In this document: positions 1-6,807 of the stretch, in pieces
Numbering within the stretch: position 1 is the first letter of the stretch
Layout of the letters: every line of letters begins with the position of its first letter
From: Pseudomonadota bacterium
GTDB lineage: Bacteria; Pseudomonadota; Alphaproteobacteria; Sphingomonadales; Sphingomonadaceae
DNA: 24,421 nt
Assembly (NCBI GenBank): GCA_023436615.1
Contig: JAEZIO010000067.1
Span: 1-24,421, forward strand
Direction of reading: 5' to 3'
Translations under genes and position numbers: made by a program
The notes under the pieces: generated by a model
Seen by the model: the letters and a program-made list of their open reading frames with translations, nothing else
What the model was told of the DNA's origin: nothing
Database searches by the model: none

Positions 1-1840
1 CACCGAGATTGCCGAGCCCCGCATTGATCGCGAGCGCATTCCCTTTCTCGGATTTCGGGAAGAAATAGCTGATGTTCGCCATCGACGAGGCGAAGTTGCC
101 GCCGCCGAACCCGCACAGCAGCGCGAGCACGACGAACAGCAGGTAGGGCGTGCTCGGTTCCTGCACCGCGTAACCGATGCCGAACGCCGGGATGAGAAGC
201 GATGCCGTGGACAATGTCGTCCACAGCCGGCCGCCGAAGATCGGCACCAGGAAGGCGTAGAAGATCCGCAGCGTTGCCCCGGAAAGGCCGGGCAGAGCAG
301 CGAGCCAGAACAGCTGGTCGGTGGTGAACTCGAACCCGATCGCGGGCAGCCGCGCGACCACGACGCTCCAGACCATCCACACGGCGAACGAGAGCAGCAG
401 GCAGTAGGTCGAAATCCACAGGTTGCGGCGCGCGACCGCACGTCCGCCGCTTTCCCAGAAGCCCGGTTCTTCCGGCCGCCAGTCGGCAATCGGGCCCGCG
501 CGGCGCGGCGGGATCTTGATGCCGGCCTCGCCGAGCCCGCGCATTTCCGGAAGCTCGGGCACCTGGGCGGCGACGCCTCTGCGCTCGGCGCTGCGTTCCA
601 TGTGCCGGATCGCCGAATGCATCCAGACAAGGGCGACGGAGACCAGGACGAACAGGAGCACGAAGCAGCTCGTCCATACGCCCGTCAGGTCGAGCAGCGC
701 GCCGAACGCCAGCGGCAGGATGAATCCGCCAAGGCCGCCGACCATCCCGACGAGCCCGCCGACGGCGCCGACGTGGTTCGGGTAATAGGACGGGATGTGC
801 TTGAACACCGCGGCCTTGCCGAGGCTCATGAAGAAGCCGAGCACGAAGATCGTCACCAGGAACGGGACCAGCCCCATTTCCGTATGGAAGGTGATCGGGC
901 CGCGGACCCCTTGGACGATGTAGGTCGTCGGCGGGTAGGACAGCATGAAGGTGGTCAGAACCGATACGCCGAAGGTTACGTACATCACCGACCGCGCGCC
1001 GTACCGGTCGGAAAGCTTGCCGCCGTAAATGCGGAACAGGCTTGCAGGGACCGAATAGAAAGCCGCGAGCATGCCGGCCGTCTTCACGTCGAGCTCGTAC
1101 ACACCCATCAGGTAGCGCGGCAGCCACAGCGCCAGCGCCACGAACGCGCCGAACACGAAGAAATAATAAAGCGCGAACCGCCAGACCTGCAGGTTCTTGA
1201 GGACGGAAAGCTGGTTAGCGACGCTTTCCGCGGCGCGGCCGTCACGCCTTCTGGCAAGCTGTTCGGGGTCTTCCTTCGTCAGCACCAGGAAGAGCAGCGA
1301 CGTGACGATGAGCGCGGCAGCCCAGACCTGGGCGACCGCCTGCCAGCCGGCAGCGACCATCACGAACGGGGCGACGAACTTGGTGACCGCCGAGCCAACG
1401 TTGCCTGCGCCGAAAATGCCCAGCGCCGTGCCCTGCTTCTCCCCGGGATAGAATTTGGACACGTAGGTCACGCCGACAGAGAAAGAGCCGCCCGCGATGC
1501 CGACGCCGAGCGCCGCTACCAGCAGCTCGACGTAGGTGTCAGCGTAGGACGTCAGGAATGTCGCGATGGCGGCGAGGATCATCACGGCCGCGAACACCCG
1601 CCGTCCGCCGAACTGGTCGGCCCAGACCCCTAGCAGCACCCGCGTCAGCGAGCCGGTGAGGATGGGCGTTCCGACCAGCAGGCCGAACTCCGTCTCGGAC
1701 AGGCCCAGCTGGTCCTTCACGCCCAGCCCGATGATCGAGAAGATCGTCCAGACCGCGAAGCAGACGGTAAACGCAATGGTGCTGGTCCACAGCGCCTGGT
1801 TGGCGCCGGCGGCCGGGCCGCGGCCCTGTTTTGCGGTCAT
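1..1840 (-). CDS. narK: NarK1-NarK2 fused nitrate/nitrite transporter (C-terminus beyond window)
   Basis: This MFS transporter would carry nitrate in (proton symport) and exchange nitrate for nitrite across the inner membrane. I translated the minus strand from the ATG at 1838-1840; it stays open through base 1 (613 codons). Residues about 1-410 form a complete NarK1-like MFS unit: a nitrate signature with GAGNVGSA lies near residue 141 and a second Gly-rich one (AVGGLVGMVGGLGG) near 355. A hydrophilic linker (about 413-470, rich in R, E, P) leads into a second MFS unit beginning RNLWISTYCLL, whose own signature (GFGGGNFASSMANI) lies near residue 574 just before the window ends. Two-domain NarK1-NarK2 proteins of about 900 residues are known from Paracoccus-type denitrifiers, so roughly 300 residues are missing here. 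A GGGGGG ribosome site lies about 10 bases before the ATG. An FNR-type box and a hairpin-rich leader lie upstream. Confidence 0.93.
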   Translation of the reverse strand, partial: MTAKQGRGPAAGANQALWTSTIAFTVCFAVWTIFSIIGLGVKDQLGLSETEFGLLVGTPILTGSLTRVLLGVWADQFGGRRVFAAVMILAAIATFLTSYADTYVELLVAALGVGIAGGSFSVGVTYVSKFYPGEKQGTALGIFGAGNVGSAVTKFVAPFVMVAAGWQAVAQVWAAALIVTSLLFLVLTKEDPEQLARRRDGRAAESVANQLSVLKNLQVWRFALYYFFVFGAFVALALWLPRYLMGVYELDVKTAGMLAAFYSVPASLFRIYGGKLSDRYGARSVMYVTFGVSVLTTFMLSYPPTTYIVQGVRGPITFHTEMGLVPFLVTIFVLGFFMSLGKAAVFKHIPSYYPNHVGAVGGLVGMVGGLGGFILPLAFGALLDLTGVWTSCFVLLFVLVSVALVWMHSAIRHMERSAERRGVAAQVPELPEMRGLGEAGIKIPPRRAGPIADWRPEEPGFWESGGRAVARRNLWISTYCLLLSFAVWMVWSVVVARLPAIGFEFTTDQLFWLAALPGLSGATLRIFYAFLVPIFGGRLWTTLSTASLLIPAFGIGYAVQEPSTPYLLFVVLALLCGFGGGNFASSMANISYFFPKSEKGNALAINAGLGNLG

Positions 1841-1928
1841 TTCGATTTGCCCCCCGGCACAGTGCGCGATCCGCAGCGCAGCGGCCGGGCCGCAGATTGC
1901 TCGCTCGATCGGTGATTAGGAAAAGGAA

Positions 1929-1960
1929 CCCCGGCCCTGAGTTCGGTGGAAGGGCCGGGG
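1929..1960 (-). terminator. Rho-independent terminator of moaA or attenuator in narK leader
   Basis: Arms CCCCGGCCCT (1929-1938) and AGGGCCGGGG (1951-1960) pair perfectly over 10 bp with a 12-base loop. On the minus strand the stem is followed by TTCCTTTTCC. That is the form of an intrinsic terminator for transcription coming from moaA. Because it also lies downstream of the putative narK promoter box, it may act as a conditional terminator; the sequence alone does not decide. Confidence 0.65.
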
Positions 1961-1967
1961 CTCATTG

Positions 1968-1997
1968 CGGAGGCTAGCGGGATGGGGAAAGCCTCCG
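1968..1997 (-). other. Leader hairpin upstream of the terminator
   Basis: Arms CGGAGGCT (1968-1975) and AGCCTCCG (1990-1997) form a perfect 8-bp stem with a 14-base loop, eight bases before (5' of) the terminator-like hairpin in the minus-strand transcript. Tandem hairpins with the second a terminator are the layout of nitrate-responsive antitermination leaders, but the loops here are not the hexaloops of ANTAR targets. The role is unknown. Confidence 0.45.
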
Positions 1998-2067
1998 AGA
2001 AAGATCCGACGCGGGTACGGCATCGATCCTCTGAAACGCTCTCTGCCCTGGATTCGCGTGCCCGGGC

Positions 2068-2081
2068 TTGATCCAGATCAT
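2068..2081. promoter_or_regulatory. FNR/FixK-type box upstream of narK
   Basis: TTGAT-ccag-ATCAT matches TTGAT-N4-ATCAA at 9 of 10 fixed positions. It lies between the moaA stop and narK. No TANNNT -10 is visible at the spacing expected for a class II site on the minus strand, so promoter geometry is weaker than for the nrdJ and hemN boxes. Confidence 0.5.
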
Positions 2082-2093
2082 TTGTTCGCATTC

Positions 2094-3074
2094 CTAGCCC
2101 CCGGTCACGCTCATGTGGCGCTCCACAGCGGGGCGGGCATCGGGGCGGATCGCGAACTGGTGCCGCCGCGGCTTGGCAAGAAGGAGGTCGTCGAGCGCCT
2201 CGGATACCAGCTGCGGGTCACCGGCGCGGATCAGGTCGCGAAGCTCCACCTTCTCGTCGTGACCGAGGCAGCCGTACACCGTACCGGTTGCAGCGATCCG
2301 GATGCGGTTGCAGCCATCGCAGAAATTGTTCGTGAGCGGCGTGATCAGGCCGAGCTTCACGCCGCTGCCCTCGACATCCCAATAGCGTGCCGGGCCGCCG
2401 GTTCGCGCAAGCGAGGGAATCAGCGAGAATTCCTGTTCCAGGCGCGATTTGACCGCGGTGAGCGGGAGATAGCGCTCCGTCCGGTCCTCCTCGACTTCGC
2501 CCAAAGGCATCGTTTCGATCAGAGTCAGGTCGAAGCCGCGCGCTGCGCACCAGCGCAGCATCGGTGCGATTTCGTCGTCGTTGAGGCCCTTCAGCGCGAC
2601 CATGTTGATCTTGACCTTCAACCCGGCATCCGCCGCAGCCCGAATTCCGCCCAGGACCTGGTCGAGATCGCCTCGTCGCGTGATGTGCCGGAACCGGTCC
2701 GGATCGAGGCTGTCCAGGCTGACGTTGATTCGGCGGATCCCCGCATCGCGGAGCACCGTCGCGAAACGGGCGAGCTGCGTTCCGTTCGTGGTCAGCGGCA
2801 ATTCGTCGAGACCGCTGCCGATCCGCTTTCCAAGCTCGGAGATCAGCTGCTCGATACCCTTGCGAACCAGCGGTTCGCCGCCGGTGAGCCTGATCTTGCG
2901 AACGCCCCGGCCGATGAGCAGGTCGGCAAGCGCCGTGATCTCCTCGAACGACAGCACGTCCTTGCGCGGAAGGAAGCGCATGGTCTCCGCCATGCAATAG
3001 CGGCAGCGAAGGTCGCATCGGTCGGTGACGGACAGGCGAACGTAGGTGATCTTGCGGCCGAAGCCGTCAACCAT
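2094..3074 (-). CDS. moaA: GTP 3',8-cyclase MoaA (molybdenum cofactor biosynthesis)
   Basis: This radical-SAM enzyme converts GTP to 3',8-cyclo-7,8-dihydro-GTP, the first step to molybdopterin, in the cytoplasm. The N-terminal cluster motif CDLRCRYC (CX3CX2C) follows the hallmark FGRKITYVRLSVTDR. The second cluster motif is CDGC followed 13 residues later by Cys (CX2CX13C), and the protein ends in the essential Gly-Gly (SVTGG). I place the start at the ATG at 3072-3074 (326 aa), directly before VDGFGRK. The frame extends to a GTG at 3134, but that lies upstream of the transcription start predicted from the FNR-type box. Two GTG codons near 3104-3107 remain possible. The gene is divergent from hemN; its cofactor would serve a nitrate reductase, fitting the adjacent nitrate transporter. 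A terminator-like hairpin follows at 1929-1960. Confidence 0.95.
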   Translation of the reverse strand: MVDGFGRKITYVRLSVTDRCDLRCRYCMAETMRFLPRKDVLSFEEITALADLLIGRGVRKIRLTGGEPLVRKGIEQLISELGKRIGSGLDELPLTTNGTQLARFATVLRDAGIRRINVSLDSLDPDRFRHITRRGDLDQVLGGIRAAADAGLKVKINMVALKGLNDDEIAPMLRWCAARGFDLTLIETMPLGEVEEDRTERYLPLTAVKSRLEQEFSLIPSLARTGGPARYWDVEGSGVKLGLITPLTNNFCDGCNRIRIAATGTVYGCLGHDEKVELRDLIRAGDPQLVSEALDDLLLAKPRRHQFAIRPDARPAVERHMSVTGG

Positions 3075-3148
3075 GCCTTGCGGAAGAATCACGCTTTGTT
3101 GCACCACCCGCTCTAGCCGCGCCCTAGCGACCACCCGTTAGTCTGCTC

Positions 3149-3162
3149 GTGATTTAAATCAA
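3149..3162. promoter_or_regulatory. FNR/FixK-type box between moaA and hemN
   Basis: GTGAT-ttaa-ATCAA matches 9 of 10 positions of TTGAT-N4-ATCAA. Its centre (3155.5) is about 41 bases before hemN and about 81 before the chosen moaA ATG, so one site could serve both genes. Toward hemN there is a TAGCTT -10 candidate at 3184-3189; toward moaA the matching hexamer is TAGGGC (3126-3121), which is poorer. Confidence 0.75.
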
Positions 3163-3183
3163 CGAGTGCGGGCTTTCGATCCG

Positions 3184-3189
3184 TAGCTT
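3184..3189 (+). promoter_or_regulatory. Candidate -10 element of hemN
   Basis: TAGCTT fits TANNNT and sits at the spacing expected downstream of the FNR-type box at 3149-3162. The implied transcription start is 3196-3197, essentially at the hemN ATG (3197). The only Shine-Dalgarno-like run, GGAG at 3193-3196, abuts the ATG and cannot act at normal spacing, so a leaderless mRNA is likely. Confidence 0.45.
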
Positions 3190-3196
3190 TACGGAG

Positions 3197-4510
3197 ATGA
3201 CTTCCCGGGAAACCTTCGAGCGCTACGCGCAGATGCGCGTACCGCGCTACACGAGCTACCCGACGGCGCCTCAGTTTGCCCCGGCGATCGACCAGGCCGA
3301 ATATCGCCGCTGGCTGCGTGATCTCGATTCTCCCGACCCGCTGTCGGTCTACGTTCACATCCCTTTCTGCCGCGAGATGTGCTGGTATTGCGGGTGCCAT
3401 ACGACCGTCACGAGGCGCCACGCGCCCGTCAGCCGCTACGTCGATACGCTGATCGACGAAGTGAATCTCGTGGCAGCCGAGATGCGCGTTCGGCCTCGGA
3501 TCGGTCACATGCATCTCGGCGGAGGATCGCCGACACTTCTGAGTCCCAGCGATCTCGGAAAGCTGGATGCGGCCTTGCGCGCGCACTTCGAGTTCGCGGG
3601 GGATTGCGAGATCGCGATCGAGGTCGATCCGCGGACCCTAAACCCCGAATTCGCGTCGGCATTGGGCGGCGTGGGGGTGAACCGTGCAAGCCTGGGCGCG
3701 CAAAGCTTCGACCCGAAAGTTCAAGCGGCCATCAACCGCACGCAAAGCTTTGGCACGACCTCGGCGGCAGTGGATTTGCTGCGGAGCGCCGGGGTTCGCG
3801 GAATCAATCTCGACCTCATCTACGGCCTGCCGTTCCAGACAGCGCAATCCTGTGTCGACACCGTAAAGCAGTCGCTCCGGTTGGAGCCGGACCGCTTCGC
3901 CGTCTTTGGCTATGCGCACGTTCCCTCCTTCAAGGTGCACCAGCGCAAGATCGACGAAGCCGCTTTGCCGGGCGCGGCCGAGCGGCTCGAACAATCCGCT
4001 GCCATTGCTGAAACCCTGATCGCGGCGGGTTACGCGCAGATCGGTCTCGATCATTTCGCTCGGCCCGACGACAGCCTCGCGATCGCGGCGGAGGCCGGCG
4101 CGCTCCATCGAAACTTCCAGGGCTACACCGTGGACCGCTGCTCAACGCTGATTGGGTTCGGCGCGTCGGCGATCGGACGGCTGCCGCAGGGCTATGTCCA
4201 GAACGCGACGCGGATCCCCGATTATGCGGAGCGGATCGCGGCCGGACGGCTCGCTACGGTACGGGGTTACCGCCTCACCGACGAGGACCGGCGTCGAGCC
4301 GAGATCATCGAACAGCTGATGTGCCGCTACACAGCCGACATCGGCTCCATTGAAGCGCCGCTCGATGAGCTGGAAGCGGACGGCCTGATACGGCGCGACG
4401 GCAGCATCATCCAGGTGGTCGAAGAGGCCAAGCCGCTCGTTCGTACCGTCGCGGCAGCCTTCGATGCCTATCTGCCGAAGACCGCGAGCCAGCACGCGCC
4501 CGCACTCTGA
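3197..4510 (+). CDS. hemN: Oxygen-independent coproporphyrinogen III oxidase HemN
   Basis: This cytoplasmic radical-SAM enzyme decarboxylates coproporphyrinogen III to protoporphyrinogen IX without oxygen, keeping heme synthesis going under anoxia. The 437-aa protein has the HemN entry motif VPRYTSYPTAPQF (residues 15-27) and VYVHIPFC followed by the cluster cysteines C58, C62, C65 and the extra C67 (CREMCWYCGC), which distinguishes true HemN from HemW-like relatives. LGGGSPT and ASLGAQSFDP motifs follow. The ATG at 3197 gives the usual short extension before VPRYTSYPTA; the next Met (residue 13) would leave almost none. An FNR-type box and -10 lie just upstream, consistent with oxygen control. 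The stop is 6 bases from the convergent nrdJ stop. Confidence 0.96.
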   Translation: MTSRETFERYAQMRVPRYTSYPTAPQFAPAIDQAEYRRWLRDLDSPDPLSVYVHIPFCREMCWYCGCHTTVTRRHAPVSRYVDTLIDEVNLVAAEMRVRPRIGHMHLGGGSPTLLSPSDLGKLDAALRAHFEFAGDCEIAIEVDPRTLNPEFASALGGVGVNRASLGAQSFDPKVQAAINRTQSFGTTSAAVDLLRSAGVRGINLDLIYGLPFQTAQSCVDTVKQSLRLEPDRFAVFGYAHVPSFKVHQRKIDEAALPGAAERLEQSAAIAETLIAAGYAQIGLDHFARPDDSLAIAAEAGALHRNFQGYTVDRCSTLIGFGASAIGRLPQGYVQNATRIPDYAERIAAGRLATVRGYRLTDEDRRRAEIIEQLMCRYTADIGSIEAPLDELEADGLIRRDGSIIQVVEEAKPLVRTVAAAFDAYLPKTASQHAPAL

Positions 4511-4516
4511 TCGGCA

Positions 4517-6724
4517 TCAGCCGCATTTCGAGTAACCGCAGTCCAGGCAATTGTTGCAGCCTTCGGACTTGACCAGCGACGATGCTCCGCATTGCGGACA
4601 TTGCGGAAGCGCCATTTGCGTGGGGGCCGGTTCACAAACACTCGCGGTAACCGGCCGCGCGCCAAGGGCGCCAAGGTGGCGTTCGACGATATCGCCGATC
4701 GCGGCGAGCAGGGACGGCACATAGCGACCCTGCATCCAGGCGCCGCCGCGCGGGTCGAACACTGCTTTCAGCTCTTCGGCGACGAATCCGACGTCCGCCG
4801 TCCTTCTGAAAACCGCCGACACCATCCGCGTGAGGCCCAGCGTCCAGGCGTAATGTTCCATGTTCTTCGAGTTGATGAACATCTCGAACGGGCGGCGGTC
4901 GCCCGCCTCCTCGACGTCGTTGATCGTAACGTACACCGCGTGCGGACTTTCGGGCCACTTCAGCTTGTAGGTCGTGCCGTGAAGCTGGTCGGAGCGCGGC
5001 GCCAGAACTTCCTTCTTCGTCTCGGGGTGAGATGGACCGACGCTGAGAACCGAGCCGGTCACGGCATTGGGACGGTAAGTCGTGAGGCCTTTGCACCCGA
5101 GGTGATAGCCTTCGACATAGATATCCGCGAAATCGTCGAAGCTGATATCCTCGGGGCAGTTTACCGTCTTCGAAATGGAACTGTCGATCAGCGCCTGCGC
5201 GGCCGCCTGCATGGTCAGATGGTCCGACGGAGAAAGCGTCTGGGCCGACACGAACAATTCGGGCGGCGGCGCGGCCTCGCCCTTCACCTGGCGCCAGACG
5301 CGCGTCGCATAATCTTCGACCTGCTCCTCGCGCGAGCTGCCGTCCGGCTGGCGGATCCTGCGCGTGTAGCTGTAGGCGAAAACCGGCTCGATCCCGGAGC
5401 TGACGTTGCCGGCAAGAAGCGAGGTTGTTCCGGTCGGCGCGATCGACGTCAGGCAGCCGTTCCGGAGCCCGTGCTCCTGGATCATTGCCCGTGTCTCGTC
5501 GTCTAGGGATGCGATATTCGGCCTCTCGAGCATGCATTTGTCGTAGAGCGGGAATGCCCCCTTCTCCGCCGCAAGCTCGGCGGAGGCGCGATAGGCTTCG
5601 CGCTTGATGGTTGCGAGCCATTGCCGCGTTCGTCCGACGGCTTCTGTGCTTCCGTAAGCCACTCCGCAAAACAGCAATGCGTCCGCAAGCCCGGTGATCC
5701 CCAGACCGATTCGGCGCTTCGCCTTGGCCTCGGCCTCCTGCTCGGGAAGCGGATAGCGGGAAATGTCGATGACATTGTCGAGCATCCGAACCGCGGTTCG
5801 CGTCAGCTCGCCGAGTTGCTCCTCGTCGAGCCGCGCGTCGTCCTCGAACGGCCGCTCTACGAGCGCCGCAAGATTGAGCGAGCCGAGCAGGCACGCGCCA
5901 TAAGGCGGCAGCATTTGCTCGCCGCACGGATTGCTCGCGGAGATCGTCTCGCAATGCGCCAGATTGTTTTGCTGGTTCACGCGATCGACGAAGATCACGC
6001 CGGGCTCCGCAACGTCATAGGTTGCGCGCATCAGCCTGTCCCAAAGATCCCGCGCGCGCACGCTTCGGACTGTCTCGCCATGGAATGTGAGCGGCCAATC
6101 GGAGTCGCTCCCGAGCGCGACCATGAATGCATCGGTGACGAGCACGGAGAGGTTGAAGTTGCGGAAGCGCTGGGGGTCACGCTTGGCATCGATGAACGCC
6201 TCGATTTCCGGGTGATCGATCCGCAGGCAACCCATCATCGCGCCGCGCCGCTGGCCGGCCGAATGCACGGTGCGGCACATCGAATCCCAGCAGTCCATGA
6301 AGGTCAGCGGACCGGACGCGTCGGCTCCGACGCCCTGCACGCGGCTGCCGCTCGGCCGGATCGTGGAGAAATCCATCCCCACGCCGCCCCCTTGCTGCAT
6401 CGTCAACGCGGCCTGTTTCAGATGCTCGAAAATACCGTCGAGGCTGTCGGGGATCGTCCCCATGACGAAGCAGTTGAAGAGCGTGACTGCCCTGTCGGTG
6501 CCCGCGCCCGCGAGCACGCGGCCCGCCGGGATGAACCGGAAATCCCCGATTGCGTCGCGAAATCGCCGCTCCCACTGTGGCTGCGCTTCAGGCATTTCGG
6601 CTGCGGCAACGGCTCGCGCGACGCGCTCGGCGGTCTCCGCAAAGGACCTATCCCCGCCGCCGTCGTCGGCGTTGAACCGGTACTTGGCTGCCCAAATCTC
6701 CTCTGCCAGCGCTACGTCGAACAT
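4517..6724 (-). CDS. nrdJ: Adenosylcobalamin-dependent (class II) ribonucleotide reductase NrdJ
   Basis: This 735-aa cytoplasmic enzyme reduces ribonucleotides to deoxyribonucleotides using B12, independent of oxygen. Visible signatures are C84 in LFNCFV (redox cysteine region), the QGGGVGMDFS substrate loop (111-120), the catalytic N-P-C-G-E cluster (N265, C267, E269), IAPTGTTSLLAGNVSSGIEP, and a C-terminal Cys-rich tail (CPQCG...CNNCLDCGYSKCG) that regenerates the active-site disulfide in this family. The ATG at 6722-6724 has GAGGGG and GGGG runs upstream. The gene lies downstream of nnrS in the same direction but has its own FNR-type box and -10 in the 83-base gap. I see no cobalamin riboswitch in the leader, so oxygen rather than B12 is the likely signal. 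Confidence 0.95.
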   Translation of the reverse strand: MFDVALAEEIWAAKYRFNADDGGGDRSFAETAERVARAVAAAEMPEAQPQWERRFRDAIGDFRFIPAGRVLAGAGTDRAVTLFNCFVMGTIPDSLDGIFEHLKQAALTMQQGGGVGMDFSTIRPSGSRVQGVGADASGPLTFMDCWDSMCRTVHSAGQRRGAMMGCLRIDHPEIEAFIDAKRDPQRFRNFNLSVLVTDAFMVALGSDSDWPLTFHGETVRSVRARDLWDRLMRATYDVAEPGVIFVDRVNQQNNLAHCETISASNPCGEQMLPPYGACLLGSLNLAALVERPFEDDARLDEEQLGELTRTAVRMLDNVIDISRYPLPEQEAEAKAKRRIGLGITGLADALLFCGVAYGSTEAVGRTRQWLATIKREAYRASAELAAEKGAFPLYDKCMLERPNIASLDDETRAMIQEHGLRNGCLTSIAPTGTTSLLAGNVSSGIEPVFAYSYTRRIRQPDGSSREEQVEDYATRVWRQVKGEAAPPPELFVSAQTLSPSDHLTMQAAAQALIDSSISKTVNCPEDISFDDFADIYVEGYHLGCKGLTTYRPNAVTGSVLSVGPSHPETKKEVLAPRSDQLHGTTYKLKWPESPHAVYVTINDVEEAGDRRPFEMFINSKNMEHYAWTLGLTRMVSAVFRRTADVGFVAEELKAVFDPRGGAWMQGRYVPSLLAAIGDIVERHLGALGARPVTASVCEPAPTQMALPQCPQCGASSLVKSEGCNNCLDCGYSKCG

Positions 6725-6755
6725 GCCCCATCCCCTCTACATATTGTGGAAGATG

Positions 6756-6761
6756 AAGGTA
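6756..6761 (-). promoter_or_regulatory. Candidate -10 element of nrdJ
   Basis: On the minus strand TACCTT (6761 down to 6756) fits TANNNT. It implies a transcription start near 6749, a leader of about 25 bases containing the ribosome site, and places the FNR-type box centre at -41.5, the class II activator position. Confidence 0.55.
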
Positions 6762-6783
6762 GCGGCCACTAAGGATAGGTGAT

Positions 6784-6797
6784 TTGATCTACCTCAA
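6784..6797. promoter_or_regulatory. FNR/FixK-type box upstream of nrdJ
   Basis: TTGAT-ctac-CTCAA on the plus strand (TTGAG-gtag-ATCAA on the minus strand) matches 9 of 10 fixed positions of TTGAT-N4-ATCAA. It lies in the gap between the nnrS stop and the nrdJ start and has a -10 at ideal spacing for nrdJ. Confidence 0.78.
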
Positions 6798-6807
6798 AAG
6801 GACGCGG

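Larger units (their letters stand above)
1841..2093 (-). promoter_or_regulatory. narK leader / moaA-narK intergenic region
   Basis: This 253-base space lies between the moaA stop and the narK start. In the direction of transcription (falling coordinates) it holds an FNR-type box (2068-2081), a hairpin (1968-1997), a stronger hairpin followed by a T-rich stretch (1929-1960), a small GC hairpin (GCGGC-CGG-GCCGC, 1881-1893), and the narK ribosome site. If the box drives narK, the leader is about 190 bases and must be read through the terminator-like hairpin. I see no small ORF with a convincing ribosome site. Confidence 0.6.

Noticed and set aside
602..1633. Plus-strand 343-codon frame rich in Arg, Glu and His
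   Set aside because: It is the antisense of the NarK fusion; composition is that of a GC-rich shadow frame.
1929..1997. ANTAR-type dual-hexaloop antitermination element
   Set aside because: The two hairpins have loops of 14 and 12 bases rather than hexaloops, so I keep only a generic attenuator hypothesis.
1965..3116. Long plus-strand open frame opposite moaA
   Set aside because: It is the complement of moaA, has no recognisable motif, and starts in the narK leader; the minus-strand protein has both MoaA cluster motifs.
5621..6772. Plus-strand 383-codon frame opposite nrdJ
   Set aside because: Shadow of nrdJ without motifs or ribosome site.
6725..6807. Cobalamin riboswitch upstream of nrdJ
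   Set aside because: The gap is 83 bases, too short for a B12 riboswitch, and no B12-box-like sequence is seen.
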